Positions 17,990 to 26,981 of a DNA stretch of 64,000 nt are shown piece after piece (positions within the stretch are counted from its first letter, which is position 1; each line of letters starts with the position of its first letter). This DNA is from Thainema sp966674685 (lineage in GTDB: Bacteria; Cyanobacteriota; Cyanobacteriia; Phormidesmidales; Phormidesmidaceae): contig CBKWJC010000005.1 of NCBI GenBank assembly GCA_966674685.1, forward strand, positions 60,508 through 124,507, written 5' to 3'. The notes under the pieces are model-generated. The model was not told where the DNA came from and made no database searches. It saw nothing but the letters and a program-made list of their open reading frames with translations. A program made the translations under genes and the position numbers.

Positions 17990-18091
17990 ATATGAAATCC
18001 GGTTGAAAACCCATTGTTTATTTTTTGTGAAATGCTTGCTAGGCAAGCATTTCACAAAAAATAAACAGGTTCTTATACACGGACTTGATAT
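17990..18091. repeat. Palindromic dispersed repeat, family A copy 3
   Basis: This 102-bp copy runs from ATATGAAATCCGGTTGAAAAC to GTTCTTATACACGGACTTGAT. Its core palindrome (TTTATTTTTTGTGAAATGCT pairing with its complement) encloses CTTGCTAGGCAAG. It sits in the 614-base spacer 17534-18147, the rest of which shows no gene; one HIP1 octamer lies near 17677. Confidence 0.88.
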
Positions 18092-18147
18092 GACTAGCCA
18101 ACGCTATATCTAGGACTTGGAAAAATCGGAATTGAGGGATACAGGGG

Positions 18148-21100
18148 ATGCAGGGCACTACCATGACCGTAGGACAGCGGATCCTCAGGTTAGTTAATTT
18201 ACGACCAGAAGAAAGCGAGCGAACGTTCTTGATGTTCTTGGCCTATACGGCCACATCAATTGGCATTCTTTGGCTAGAGATGAGTTCGGCTGCGCTGTTT
18301 CTAACCAGCTACGGTGCTGAATTTCTGCCCTGGATTTACATTGCCAGTGCAGCAATTGGGTTGGGATTGAATTCAATTTATTCCGTCCTTCAGCGACTGC
18401 TGCCGCTGCGCCATGTCATTGTACTGATTGCAGTATTGATGGCTCTGCCGCTACTAGTTTTTCGGGTTGGTTTAGCAATTCCGGCGCTCTACGCAATTAC
18501 GGTTTTCATCATGCGCCTGTGGAATGAGGCCATTTTTGCCCTCAACGAGGTTAACACCTCGGTCACGGCGAATCAAATTTTCAATATTCGCGAAATTAAA
18601 CGGACATACCCGCTTATCAGCAGCGGCAACCTCATTTCTGACGTCGTTAGCGGTTTTTCGCTGCCGCTGATGCTGGCCCTGCTAGGAATCGAAAACATTT
18701 TGGTGCTGGCCTGTCTGGTCATGCTGCTGGGTTCAGGCATGTTGTTTTCCCTCAGCCGCACCTATCAACAGGCGTTTCCAGATTTTGTTCGTCAGCGAGA
18801 GCATAAAGAGCCGATTCGGCACTCGGAGCGGGCTGATTCAGCCGCCCAGCGGTTACGTGGCTCACTGTTGCAGTATGTCGTGCTGCTGTTTTGCTTTTTT
18901 GTGCTGGCGCAGGTGATGTATTTACTGATTGATTTTCAGTATCTCAGTCAGCTTGAGCTGAATTTGGATCTCAATGCGATCGCAGGTTTCCTGGGTTTGT
19001 TTAGCGGCATTCTCGGTCTGGTCGAGCTATTCACCCAGTGGTTTGTGTCTAGTCGGGCGATTGAGCGGATGGGCATTTTCTTCATCGCGTCACTGCTGCC
19101 GATTATGGCGGGACTGCTAGCGCTGCTGCCCTTGTTGAATATTGTCAGCCTGTTGATCGGCCTAGTGGTGCTGAAGTTTGTCGATGAGTTGCTGCGCTAT
19201 ACCCTGCAAGCGAGTACAACTCCGATTTTGTTTCAGCCCGTGCCCAATCGGGTTCAGTCTCGCATTCAGTCGCTGGTGCGGGGGCTGGCCGAACCGCTGT
19301 CAATGGTGATTACTGGCGTGGGCATTCTGCTGGTGATTGCCGGACTGCGGCCATTTGTGTCGGCAGCAGCCAGAAGCGAAATCCTGCAAAGCAAGGTATT
19401 CGTAGTCAGTATTATGCTGGTTGCACTGATCTGGCTGGGTGTAATTTACCTGTTGCGATCGCGCTATCTCAATCTGCTCGTCGTCAGCGCCGACCGAGGC
19501 GAATTGAGTACGGCAGACGGCAACCTGCGAGCCATGCGGCAGGCCATGCTCGATGCCATTGGCCGCCCCGGTAGCGAAACGGATCGAGCCAGCTATCTTG
19601 ACTTACTGGCTAGTCTCGACCCCGAGGGCGTGGCCGAAGCGCTGGTTCCGCTGTTACCGACATTGCCACCCGCGCTCCAGTGCAAAAGCCTGACAATTAT
19701 GCTGGAGCATCCCAGCTCCGATCATCTCAGCACAGTGCGATCGCTAATTTTCGACCAGCAAGCGCCAGAAGTGCTGGCTTTGGCCCTGCGCTACGTCTGG
19801 ATTACCGAATCCAACAGCAATCAGGGGGCCGACACGCGTATGCTGATGGATTATCTCCGGCCCAGCGTCGATCCGGTTGTGCGAGGCACCGCAGCAGCGC
19901 TCATTCTGCGAAATGGTTCCATCCGGGAACAGGAGGTTGCCCTGAGTGCGATTCAGCAAATGCTGGTTGATCCACGAGAACGAGAGCGGATCATGGGCTG
20001 CCAAGCAATGGGCGATGCGGGCGCAATGGATATCCAACAGCTCAGTACCCAGCGTTCAGACACTCCCCGCACGGGCATTCAGCGCCTCAACACCTTAGCC
20101 GATTTTGACTTTGTACCCAACGTCACCAACCGTAGCTTCTACGAGTCCGAATTTAGTATCTATATTCGGGGGCTGCTGCAAGACGAATCCTTACTCGTGC
20201 GTCAAGAAGCCCTAGATGCGATCGCAGCCATGCGCCTGCAAGAGTACTACCCGTCGCTCCTGCGCGGTTTACACTACAAATCCACCCGTGAAGCCGCAGA
20301 ACGGGCGCTCAGCCGTTTAGGCAATGAAGCCATTCCGATGCTGGTGCAACTGGCGGAAGATCCCACAAAGCCAGAAATGGTCTGTTTTCACGCCTGGAGC
20401 GCCATTGGCAAAATTAATACAGAACCCGCTTTAGACGCGATGGTGCTGCCGCTGCGTACCATTTGGGGCAACCGACGCCGGACGCTGCTGCGTGCGCTGC
20501 TGCGAATGCCCCAGGATAAAGGTATTGAAGCCGTGCTGGAGCGAATTGGCCGCAGCGGGGTTGAGCTAATGCTCGATCAAGAGCTGATGTTCGTTGGTCA
20601 AATTATTGCAGCGCTGCAAGATTTAAGAGCAGACATGGTTGCCACCGAAGAGGCTGAACTACTGCGGCGGGGACTGCAAGACCTGCAACTTGACGGGGTC
20701 GAGCGCATATTCCTACTGATGCGGTTCCTGTACGACGCCGACGCCATGCAGGCGGCTGAATTTAGCATCCTCCGCTCCGGCTCATTCAACAGCATGGCCA
20801 GGGGACTAGAAATTTTAGACAACACGCTGGATATTCCCAGCAAGCGGGCGCTATTGACGGTGCTAGATCAGACATCCCTAGACAATCAACTTCAGAGCCT
20901 ATCTGACTTGATTGTGTACTACCCGCTGCTGCCTAGCGATCGCTTACGATTCCTGCTCGATCTGCGACATTTTCTGTCGGACTGGGTCGTAGCCTGCTGT
21001 TTCTATCTTGCACGTCAGCAGCGCTGGAGCATCACAGCAGAACAGATTTTGGTTTGTCTGCGACATACTACAGGCTTCGTGCGAGAGGCCGTTTTGGACT

Positions 21101-21219
21101 ATCTCAAGATGGCCTCTCCGCGATCGCTACAGGAGCTATTGCCTCTTATGCAAAATGATCCGAATCCACTGGTTGTGGCTCAGGTGCAGAAATTGCAGCA
21201 GGAGTTACAGCAGGGATGA
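18148..21219 (+). CDS. ATP/ADP-translocase-like (MFS-type) membrane protein with HEAT repeats
   Basis: The 1023-residue product has about eleven to twelve transmembrane helices in its first 440 residues, beginning with RILRLVNLRPEESERTFLMF, as in cyanobacterial proteins related to Npt/NTT nucleotide translocases. The remaining 580 residues are helical repeats of HEAT type (for example VRQEALDAIAAMRLQEYYPS, STREAAERALSRLGNEAIPM). The transported substrate cannot be inferred. The next gene downstream encodes a cyclic-nucleotide-binding protein, suggesting a regulated pair. Two near starts exist (18148 and 18163); the AGGGG at 18141 is very close to the first. Confidence 0.85.
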   Translation: MQGTTMTVGQRILRLVNLRPEESERTFLMFLAYTATSIGILWLEMSSAALFLTSYGAEFLPWIYIASAAIGLGLNSIYSVLQRLLPLRHVIVLIAVLMALPLLVFRVGLAIPALYAITVFIMRLWNEAIFALNEVNTSVTANQIFNIREIKRTYPLISSGNLISDVVSGFSLPLMLALLGIENILVLACLVMLLGSGMLFSLSRTYQQAFPDFVRQREHKEPIRHSERADSAAQRLRGSLLQYVVLLFCFFVLAQVMYLLIDFQYLSQLELNLDLNAIAGFLGLFSGILGLVELFTQWFVSSRAIERMGIFFIASLLPIMAGLLALLPLLNIVSLLIGLVVLKFVDELLRYTLQASTTPILFQPVPNRVQSRIQSLVRGLAEPLSMVITGVGILLVIAGLRPFVSAAARSEILQSKVFVVSIMLVALIWLGVIYLLRSRYLNLLVVSADRGELSTADGNLRAMRQAMLDAIGRPGSETDRASYLDLLASLDPEGVAEALVPLLPTLPPALQCKSLTIMLEHPSSDHLSTVRSLIFDQQAPEVLALALRYVWITESNSNQGADTRMLMDYLRPSVDPVVRGTAAALILRNGSIREQEVALSAIQQMLVDPRERERIMGCQAMGDAGAMDIQQLSTQRSDTPRTGIQRLNTLADFDFVPNVTNRSFYESEFSIYIRGLLQDESLLVRQEALDAIAAMRLQEYYPSLLRGLHYKSTREAAERALSRLGNEAIPMLVQLAEDPTKPEMVCFHAWSAIGKINTEPALDAMVLPLRTIWGNRRRTLLRALLRMPQDKGIEAVLERIGRSGVELMLDQELMFVGQIIAALQDLRADMVATEEAELLRRGLQDLQLDGVERIFLLMRFLYDADAMQAAEFSILRSGSFNSMARGLEILDNTLDIPSKRALLTVLDQTSLDNQLQSLSDLIVYYPLLPSDRLRFLLDLRHFLSDWVVACCFYLARQQRWSITAEQILVCLRHTTGFVREAVLDYLKMASPRSLQELLPLMQNDPNPLVVAQVQKLQQELQQG

Positions 21220-21235
21220 AGAAGGGTGAGGAGTA

Positions 21236-21337
21236 ATATTAAGCCTGGTTGAAAACCCATGATTTATTTTTTACGAGACATTTGTGTAGCAAACCTTTCA
21301 CAAAAAATAAATCGGGTTCTTATCCACAGACTTGATA
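21236..21337. repeat. Palindromic dispersed repeat, family A copy 4
   Basis: This 102-bp copy runs from ATATTAAGCCTGGTTGAAAAC to GTTCTTATCCACAGACTTGAT and has a degenerate apex. It is closest to copy 3. The remaining spacer to 21579 holds no gene; a pyrimidine-rich stretch is at 21374-21410. Confidence 0.85.
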
Positions 21338-21579
21338 CAAAGCGTGAGGGAGAAGAGCCGTAAAGTCCCAATCCCCTTCCAACCTCTCACTCTCGCCCAT
21401 CCACTCTCCCAAAACATTAAATTCTTATCTACCCTGTAGCGTTCTGTCGATATAGAGGTATTCTGAGGGCGTGTTGGCCAAGATGTGAGCCGTATTTTAT
21501 TCAGTCAAGTGGGTACGCTAATGATTGAAGGTAGCGAGATGCGATCGCACATCCCTGTTTACTGTTCCAAACTGTTGAT

Positions 21580-22158
21580 ATGTTAAGCAGCGTCAAACGA
21601 TTATTATTCGTGCGCGGTGTCCCCATCTTCCAAGAGCTGCGGGACGACTTTTTGATCCGCTTGGCATCGATTATGGATGAACTGTCATTTCCAGCGAATC
21701 ACACCATTTTCACCCAGGGAGAAGAAGGCCGATCGCTCTATATCGTCATTTCCGGTCGAGTTCGAGTTCACATTGACAACAATGAACTGGCGCAGTTGGA
21801 TGCAGGTGCCTGCTTTGGCGAGATGGCGCTTTTCGATGCCGAACCTCGATCCGCTTCTGTGACCACGATCGCCCCCTGCAACTGTCTGGTTTTGACACAG
21901 CAGCAGCTTTATGAAGCGATTGATGAAACGCCCGGTATTGCCGTGAACGTCATCGCCATGCTGTCGCGCCGCGTGCGGGAACTGAACCAAAAGCTGAATG
22001 AAGCCGAAAAGCTTCTGGCACAATCCCAAACTGGCTCCCAGCCTATTAGCTATGTTGTGCGCCCATCTCCTGATCCAGCATCTGTCGCTGTAACCAATGG
22101 CGGTGCGGCTAATTATTACGACAGTCAGATCATGATTCGACGCTCATCCTCTTCTTAG
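21580..22158 (+). CDS. Cyclic-nucleotide-binding domain protein
   Basis: The 192-residue protein has one cNMP-binding domain at about residues 15-130: IFTQGEEGRSLYIVISGRVR, then the phosphate-binding cassette FGEMALFDAEPRSASV with the Arg that contacts the cyclic phosphate. A C-terminal helix (RRVRELNQKLNEAEKLLAQ) and a disordered tail follow. There is no helix-turn-helix, so it is not a CRP-type transcription factor. Its place after the translocase-HEAT gene suggests it senses cAMP or cGMP for that protein. Confidence 0.88.
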   Translation: MLSSVKRLLFVRGVPIFQELRDDFLIRLASIMDELSFPANHTIFTQGEEGRSLYIVISGRVRVHIDNNELAQLDAGACFGEMALFDAEPRSASVTTIAPCNCLVLTQQQLYEAIDETPGIAVNVIAMLSRRVRELNQKLNEAEKLLAQSQTGSQPISYVVRPSPDPASVAVTNGGAANYYDSQIMIRRSSSS

Positions 22159-22392
22159 TCGGCGTAATCAGAGCGAAATGGCTGTTCAAACATCCGTGCA
22201 AGTTGAATCAACAAGCTCAGCTTCTACCGGAAGCAGGATTAACGGATTCGATTTATTGACTCTTCAATTGCTTTCACGCTTGATAAAGAGTTCAAAAGCT
22301 AACCGTGAAATTGCAGAATAAACAGTTTATCTGAGGTAGGGTTAAGCAGTAAGTGTGTCGATTTGTAACTTTAACTGACTAAGGAGCACTAC

Positions 22393-23292
22393 ATGGCTCA
22401 TTTCCCCCATTTCATCATCATCGGCGGCATGAAATGTGCAACCAGTACACTACATGATCAACTGGCTGCCCAGCCTGGCTTCTTTATGACTGAGCCGAAA
22501 GAACCGAATTTTTTTAGCAATGATGAAATATATGAGCGGGGTTTAGATTGGTACACCGATTTATTTGCCGAGGCTGATTCGGGCGACCTATGTGGTGAAT
22601 CGAGCACTCATTACACCAAGCTGCCAACTTACCCTCAAACAATTGAGCGCTTACAGCAGCACGTTCCCCAGGCTAAATTTATCTACATGATGCGCCATCC
22701 GATTGAGCGGCTGGTTTCCCATTTTGTGCATGAATGGACAAGGCGTGAGGTTTCGACATTTGATATTAATACGGTTCTTGATGACTATCCAATTCTGATC
22801 GAGTACAGCCAATACGCGATGCAGTTGCGGCCCTATTTGGAAACCTTTGGATCGGATCGGATTCTGCCGATTTTCTTTGAGCGGTTTTGTGCCTATCCCC
22901 AAGAAGAGCTAGAGCGGGTCTGCAAATTCTTGGCATATCCCCACCAACCTGTTTGGCAGGATGAGGTGCAGCAGCAAAACGCCTCTAGCGATCGCATTCG
23001 CAATCATCCGGTGCTGGAGTTTGTGGTTAAGAATCCGGCGTTAGAAGCGCTGCGTCGCCAAATGGTGCCAAAGTCGTTCCGTAGCTGGGTGCGGGGGCAG
23101 TTGACGGTTAAAGAAAAGCCTGCTCTGTCGCCGGAAAACATGGAAAAGCTGAAGGTTATTTTCGATCAGGATCTAGCGGTTTTAGGCACCTGGCTGGGTG
23201 TAGACATCACCTGCGACACGTTTAAGGACGTTGCCCGCCAGCAGCCCTACACTTGGACGAAAGCCGCCAATCTGGTGCTGGCGAGTGCCTAA
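22393..23292 (+). CDS. Sulfotransferase (heparan-sulfate N-sulfotransferase-like)
   Basis: The 299-residue cytosolic protein belongs to the P-loop-like sulfotransferases that move sulfate from PAPS to sugars or other acceptors. The 5'-phosphosulfate-binding loop IIGGMKCATSTLHDQL is at residues 9-24, with KEPNFFSND following and the 3'-phosphate-binding FIYMMRHPIERLVSHF near 96-111. A clear ribosome-binding site AAGGAG precedes ATG 22393. The acceptor is unknown; modification of extracellular polysaccharide is a reasonable guess in a cyanobacterium. The spacer before it (22159-22392) shows nothing specific. Confidence 0.92.
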   Translation: MAHFPHFIIIGGMKCATSTLHDQLAAQPGFFMTEPKEPNFFSNDEIYERGLDWYTDLFAEADSGDLCGESSTHYTKLPTYPQTIERLQQHVPQAKFIYMMRHPIERLVSHFVHEWTRREVSTFDINTVLDDYPILIEYSQYAMQLRPYLETFGSDRILPIFFERFCAYPQEELERVCKFLAYPHQPVWQDEVQQQNASSDRIRNHPVLEFVVKNPALEALRRQMVPKSFRSWVRGQLTVKEKPALSPENMEKLKVIFDQDLAVLGTWLGVDITCDTFKDVARQQPYTWTKAANLVLASA

Positions 23293-23313
23293 CCATCGCC
23301 TCAATTTTAATAA

Positions 23314-23353
23314 CGAAAGAGCGGCTGGGCGCATGCGCTCAGCCGCTCTTTCG
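23314..23353. terminator. Bidirectional terminator hairpin between sulfotransferase and lpd
   Basis: CGAAAGAGCGGCTG (23314-23327) pairs perfectly with CAGCCGCTCTTTCG (23340-23353), with the loop itself palindromic (GCGCATGCGC). It lies between two convergent stop codons and should end both transcripts. Confidence 0.75.
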
Positions 23354-23364
23354 CTTGCAGGAAC

Positions 23365-24798
23365 TTAGTGTGCTGCAACAGCCCGCTTATAGGCATCATC
23401 GAGCACTTCTGAGAGAGTTGGGTGGGTATGCACCATAAAGGACAGATCCTGAATCGATAGTCCCTGTGCGATCGCATTTGCCGCTTCTTGAATCAGGTCA
23501 GATGCGTGCAGGCCCAGAATGTGAGCACCGAGGATCTCGCCCGTATCTTTGCGGTAGATCACTTTAGCAATGCCGTCCGTTTCTCCTTCGGCCAACGCCT
23601 TAGAGTTGCCCTTGAAGTAGCTGCGCGTGGTGGCAATCTCAAATCCCTCAGCATCAGCCAGTTCTTGAGCCGCAGGTTCGGTCAGACCGACAAAGCTAAT
23701 TTCGGGATGGGTAAAGGCAGCGGCGGGAATGCTGCGGTAGTTGACGGTGCGATCGCGATCGCAAATATTCTCAACCGCGACGATGCCTTGAGCCGAGGCC
23801 GCATGAGCCAGCATCATCTTACCCGTAGCATCGCCAATGGCCCACAAATGCTCAACAGGTTCACCATCCCGCAGGACGCGCATGTGATCGTCCACGGTAA
23901 TAAATCCGCGACGGTCGGTTTCCAGCCCAATTGATTCCAGCCCTAAATCTTTGGTGTCCGGAATTCGGCCCGTTGCCACGAGACAGGCATCAACTTCCAG
24001 AACTTCGGTCACTTCCTTCGTCTTAGCATCCGCCAGTTCAATTACGACGGGAGAACCTGGCGTCACTTTCATCGCTAACTGTCCCACCCGCGTTTCGACA
24101 TCGCGGGGCGTGATCAGCACCCGCTGCGCCAGCTTAGCGATATCGGGATCAAAACCGGGCATCAGCTGATCCAGCGCTTCGATCATGGTGACTTCTGAGC
24201 CGAGCGCCGTGTAGATGTCAGAAAACTCTAGGCCGATGTAGCCACTGCCCACAATGGCCACCCAGTCCGGCAACCAGTCCAGCTTAATTGCATCGTCGCT
24301 GGTAAATACAGTTTTGCCATCAACCTTAATTCCTGGTGGCACGAAGGGAATTGAACCGGGAGCCAAGATAATGTCGCGGGCGGTGAAGATCTGTTCGCCA
24401 TTGTCACCCGTTACCGTGATCTTCTGGGTGCCAGCGATCCGACCCCGACCGCGCAGCGTATCAACGCCCAAGCGGGTCAGGCTGTTGGTCAAATCGCCCT
24501 GTAGCTTGGCGACCAGATTGGCAGCGTGATCTGCGATCGCAGATCGATCAAACGCGACATTACCCAATTGAATGCCCAGAGACTGGAGATGATGGGCATT
24601 ACGCAGCTCGCGCACCCGCCCCGAAGCGGCAAGCAGAGCCTTTGACGGAATGCAGCCTCGGTTGACGCAGGTGCCACCCATATCCGCCATTTCTACAATG
24701 GCCGTTTTTAATCCATTGGCAACAGCATGCAGCGCGGCTCCATGTCCACCAACGCCTGCGCCAATGATGATCAAATCATAATCAAATGCTTCGCTCAC
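23365..24798 (-). CDS. lpdA: Dihydrolipoyl dehydrogenase
   Basis: This flavoprotein reoxidises dihydrolipoamide in pyruvate dehydrogenase or glycine cleavage complexes. The 477-residue product shows the FAD-binding LIIIGAGVGGHGAALHA, the redox-active disulfide Cys44/Cys49 in GGTCVNRGCIPSK, the NAD-binding VAIVGSGYIGLEFSD, and the C-terminal HTHPTLSEVLDDA with the catalytic His-Glu pair. It starts with GTG at 24798, eight bases after an AGGAG ribosome-binding site. Length is typical. Confidence 0.96.
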   Translation of the reverse strand: MSEAFDYDLIIIGAGVGGHGAALHAVANGLKTAIVEMADMGGTCVNRGCIPSKALLAASGRVRELRNAHHLQSLGIQLGNVAFDRSAIADHAANLVAKLQGDLTNSLTRLGVDTLRGRGRIAGTQKITVTGDNGEQIFTARDIILAPGSIPFVPPGIKVDGKTVFTSDDAIKLDWLPDWVAIVGSGYIGLEFSDIYTALGSEVTMIEALDQLMPGFDPDIAKLAQRVLITPRDVETRVGQLAMKVTPGSPVVIELADAKTKEVTEVLEVDACLVATGRIPDTKDLGLESIGLETDRRGFITVDDHMRVLRDGEPVEHLWAIGDATGKMMLAHAASAQGIVAVENICDRDRTVNYRSIPAAAFTHPEISFVGLTEPAAQELADAEGFEIATTRSYFKGNSKALAEGETDGIAKVIYRKDTGEILGAHILGLHASDLIQEAANAIAQGLSIQDLSFMVHTHPTLSEVLDDAYKRAVAAH

Positions 24799-24973
24799 GG
24801 ACTTCTCCTAAAAACAGACTCCAAAAACCAGCTATGCGGCCACTTAACCCTCACCTATTGTTGACCGCAGGGGCAAATTAGACAACCGTTAACCCTATGT
24901 TTATTGTGATTCAGTTGCGATGTGATTAGCTGCGATGTGATTAGCTGCGATCGTGCCATTCAAGTCCAAGTTA

Positions 24974-25070
24974 TTGCAGTAGCCATATTGGTTAGAACAT
25001 GGATGCTTTTGTGGTGCGGTTTGCTGCGCCACAAAAGCATCCATGTTCTAACTGATCTAACTACAGCGAT
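24974..25070. repeat. Palindromic dispersed repeat, family B copy 1
   Basis: The ends are TTGCAGTAGCCATATTGGTT on the left and, read from the other strand, TCGCTGTAGTTAGATCAGTT on the right. Between them is a near-perfect palindrome GAACATGGATGCTTTTGTGG and its complement around a short loop. Upstream in the same spacer (24799-25188), GTTGCGATGTGATTA-type 15-bp units repeat in tandem at about 24914-24945. Confidence 0.8.
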
Positions 25071-25188
25071 GAAAGATTGAAAAATTTATTACGATCTTGT
25101 GATTGATCACAGCCTGCTTGACAAATTCAGCAACAGAATTGGGCATGTTGAAAATAGATCACAAGTTTTGAGGAGGCTTCCCAAAACG

Positions 25189-25470
25189 ATGGCTATGAGT
25201 CAGTCTGAAGCTCGACGTGCCGCCATGAAGGCGTTTGAGGAGTCTCTATCTCAATTGCAAAATACACTGCAATCAGAGGCACCAGACAGCCCGCCTTCGG
25301 TTCCAGTTCGCCCTGTTCGTCCAGAACAGAACACAAACACGGCTGCGACAAAACAACCACCTCACACAAGTCCCGACAAGTCTCGCTCCCCTCAGTTCAC
25401 GCTAGAGGAGCTAGAGGAAGCTGTTCAGGATATCGAAAACTACATGCGCTATCAAGCTGAAGGATATTAA
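25189..25470 (+). CDS. Small protein of unknown function
   Basis: The 93-residue protein is not from a family I can name. It has an N-terminal helix (SEARRAAMKAFEESLSQLQN), a Pro/Thr-rich disordered middle (PPSVPVRPVRPEQNTNTAAT) and a C-terminal acidic helix (FTLEELEEAVQDIENYMRYQ). The frame is open from 25099, but the ribosome-binding site AGGAGG at 25171-25176 points to ATG 25189 (or 25195). It is monocistronic and convergent with the SpoU methyltransferase gene 16 bases away. Confidence 0.75.
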   Translation: MAMSQSEARRAAMKAFEESLSQLQNTLQSEAPDSPPSVPVRPVRPEQNTNTAATKQPPHTSPDKSRSPQFTLEELEEAVQDIENYMRYQAEGY

Positions 25471-25486
25471 GTTTAACCCGTCAAGA

Positions 25487-26311
25487 TTACCCCCGCCGCT
25501 GTCGTTTCGCTTCATACAGCACCAGCGCTGCCGAAATCGTCACGTTGAGCGATTCGACACCGGGACTGAGCGGAATAGTGACCGACAGATCCGCTAGATC
25601 GGTCAAGTCTGGCGATAAACCCGCTCCTTCATTGCCCATCAGCAACAGGGTCGGCTGACGTAGATCGACATCCCAGTAAACCTGGGCAGCATCTGGGCGC
25701 GTCGCGATAATTTGCACCCCCTGCTGCTGAAGCTGTCGTGCGATCGCAACCGGATCAGCGCAAGTCAAAATCGGAGCACGGAACCACTGTCCAGCCGAAG
25801 AACGCAGCACTTTGGGATGATCCACCTCTACACTATCGTCACTGACCCAAAGCTGATCAATTCCAGCGGCGGCGGCTGTCCGAATAATGCCGCCCAAGTT
25901 ACCGGGATCTTGGAGCGTTTCCAGCATTAGCCCCAGAAACGCCTGAGACGTACCAAGCGCCGGATCTCCAAATACATCATTGTCAAATACATCATTGTCA
26001 GATACAGCAGCGCGACGGGGCGCGGTAGCGACAACGCCATCTGGCTGCACCGTCGTCGTCAAAGCAGCTAAGACATCAGGACTCACCACTTCAACTCGAT
26101 CAGCCTGCTGCTGCACGGTCTGCCACAGAGTTGGGTACCGCTGCTGCCAATCTTCAGTATGACAAACCACATGTAGGGGATAAGCAGCGCTACAGGCTTC
26201 CTGAATAAGATGCGTACCCTCAAGCAAACACTGCTGCTGCTGACGCCGCCCTTTGGTACGATGCAGTTTCCGGATGGACTTGATTAGAGGATTTTGAAGG
26301 CTCGTCAACAT
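25487..26311 (-). CDS. TrmH/SpoU-family RNA 2'-O-methyltransferase
   Basis: The 274-residue protein is a SPOUT-class RNA ribose methyltransferase. It has an N-terminal substrate-binding domain (NPLIKSIRKLHRTKGRRQQ, LLEGTHLIQEA) and a C-terminal catalytic knot with LETLQDPGNLGGIIRTAAAA, LLMGNEGAGLS and IPLSPGVESLNVTISAA, the three SpoU motifs. It may act on 23S rRNA or tRNA; the site cannot be told. The linker carries an in-frame 15-bp duplication (DNDVFDNDVF, near 25972-26001). Start ATG 26311. Confidence 0.92.
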   Translation of the reverse strand: MLTSLQNPLIKSIRKLHRTKGRRQQQQCLLEGTHLIQEACSAAYPLHVVCHTEDWQQRYPTLWQTVQQQADRVEVVSPDVLAALTTTVQPDGVVATAPRRAAVSDNDVFDNDVFGDPALGTSQAFLGLMLETLQDPGNLGGIIRTAAAAGIDQLWVSDDSVEVDHPKVLRSSAGQWFRAPILTCADPVAIARQLQQQGVQIIATRPDAAQVYWDVDLRQPTLLLMGNEGAGLSPDLTDLADLSVTIPLSPGVESLNVTISAALVLYEAKRQRRG

Positions 26312-26700
26312 TCAGCAAACTACAGCATTGGTTATCTGGCAGATTAATCTGCGAATAGGGGCGATTAGGCCAAAATCGACAGGTTTCCAAATCTAGTTTG
26401 GCTTAATCGCTCGTTTGGGGATTGATCAGTTTTTTATGGCAAAAAGACGAAATGTGATAAGAAAATCTAAAATTTCACCTAGCTCTCTTAAATCATGCCC
26501 TAGCCGTGCATTTAGTACACCCGCACTCAGTTCAAATGAGACAGCAGGATGTCTGAGAGCGGCTTAAATGCCAGGGGTTAGGTTAAGAACTGCGATCGCA
26601 ACCCAGCTCATATTAACTAGCCCTCAATCCTTTCAGGCACCAACCAGCCTAGGCTTTCTGCACTCAGTCAACATTCATCGGCTATACAGCCCTTTATAAT
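26312..26700. other. Spacer between SpoU methyltransferase and tRNA-Leu
   Basis: This 389-base spacer has no convincing gene. A 43-codon frame at 26436-26567 starts MAKRRNVIRKSK but lacks a ribosome-binding site and a folded-protein pattern. One HIP1 octamer lies near 26592. Confidence 0.5.
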
Positions 26701-26783
26701 GCGGAACCCGGGACTTGAACCCGGAAGTCCTTGCGGACACTAGAACCTGAATCTAGCGCGTCTACCAATTCCGCCAGTTCCGC
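26701..26783 (-). tRNA. tRNA-Leu (anticodon CAG)
   Basis: Read on the minus strand, the 83-base sequence begins GCGGAAC and ends GTTCCGC, forming a 7-bp acceptor stem. The anticodon arm CTAGA-TTCAGGT-TCTAG gives anticodon CAG, which reads CUG. A long variable arm (GTGTCCGCAAGGAC) is present as in class II tRNAs, and the T arm is CCGGGTTCAAGTCCCGG. CCA is not encoded. It is divergent from murA. Confidence 0.97.
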
Positions 26784-26981
26784 CAGCGTTACGTTACACA
26801 AAATGTGCCGCGATTTATAATCATTCACCATTATCGTGATTTCGTCAACTATTTTGTGGATGAAAATAATAAGTTGTTGACGCTAAATTTCCTATCTTCC
26901 GTTATAAATGACAAGACCTAGGGTAGACTTTCATTGTCTTTCAGGTAGAATCTAGACGAATTTATACCTAATCTAGTCTTA

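Noticed and set aside
26436..26567. 43-codon frame starting MAKRRNVIRKSK
   Set aside because: No ribosome-binding site, no recognisable homology, Ser-rich random composition.
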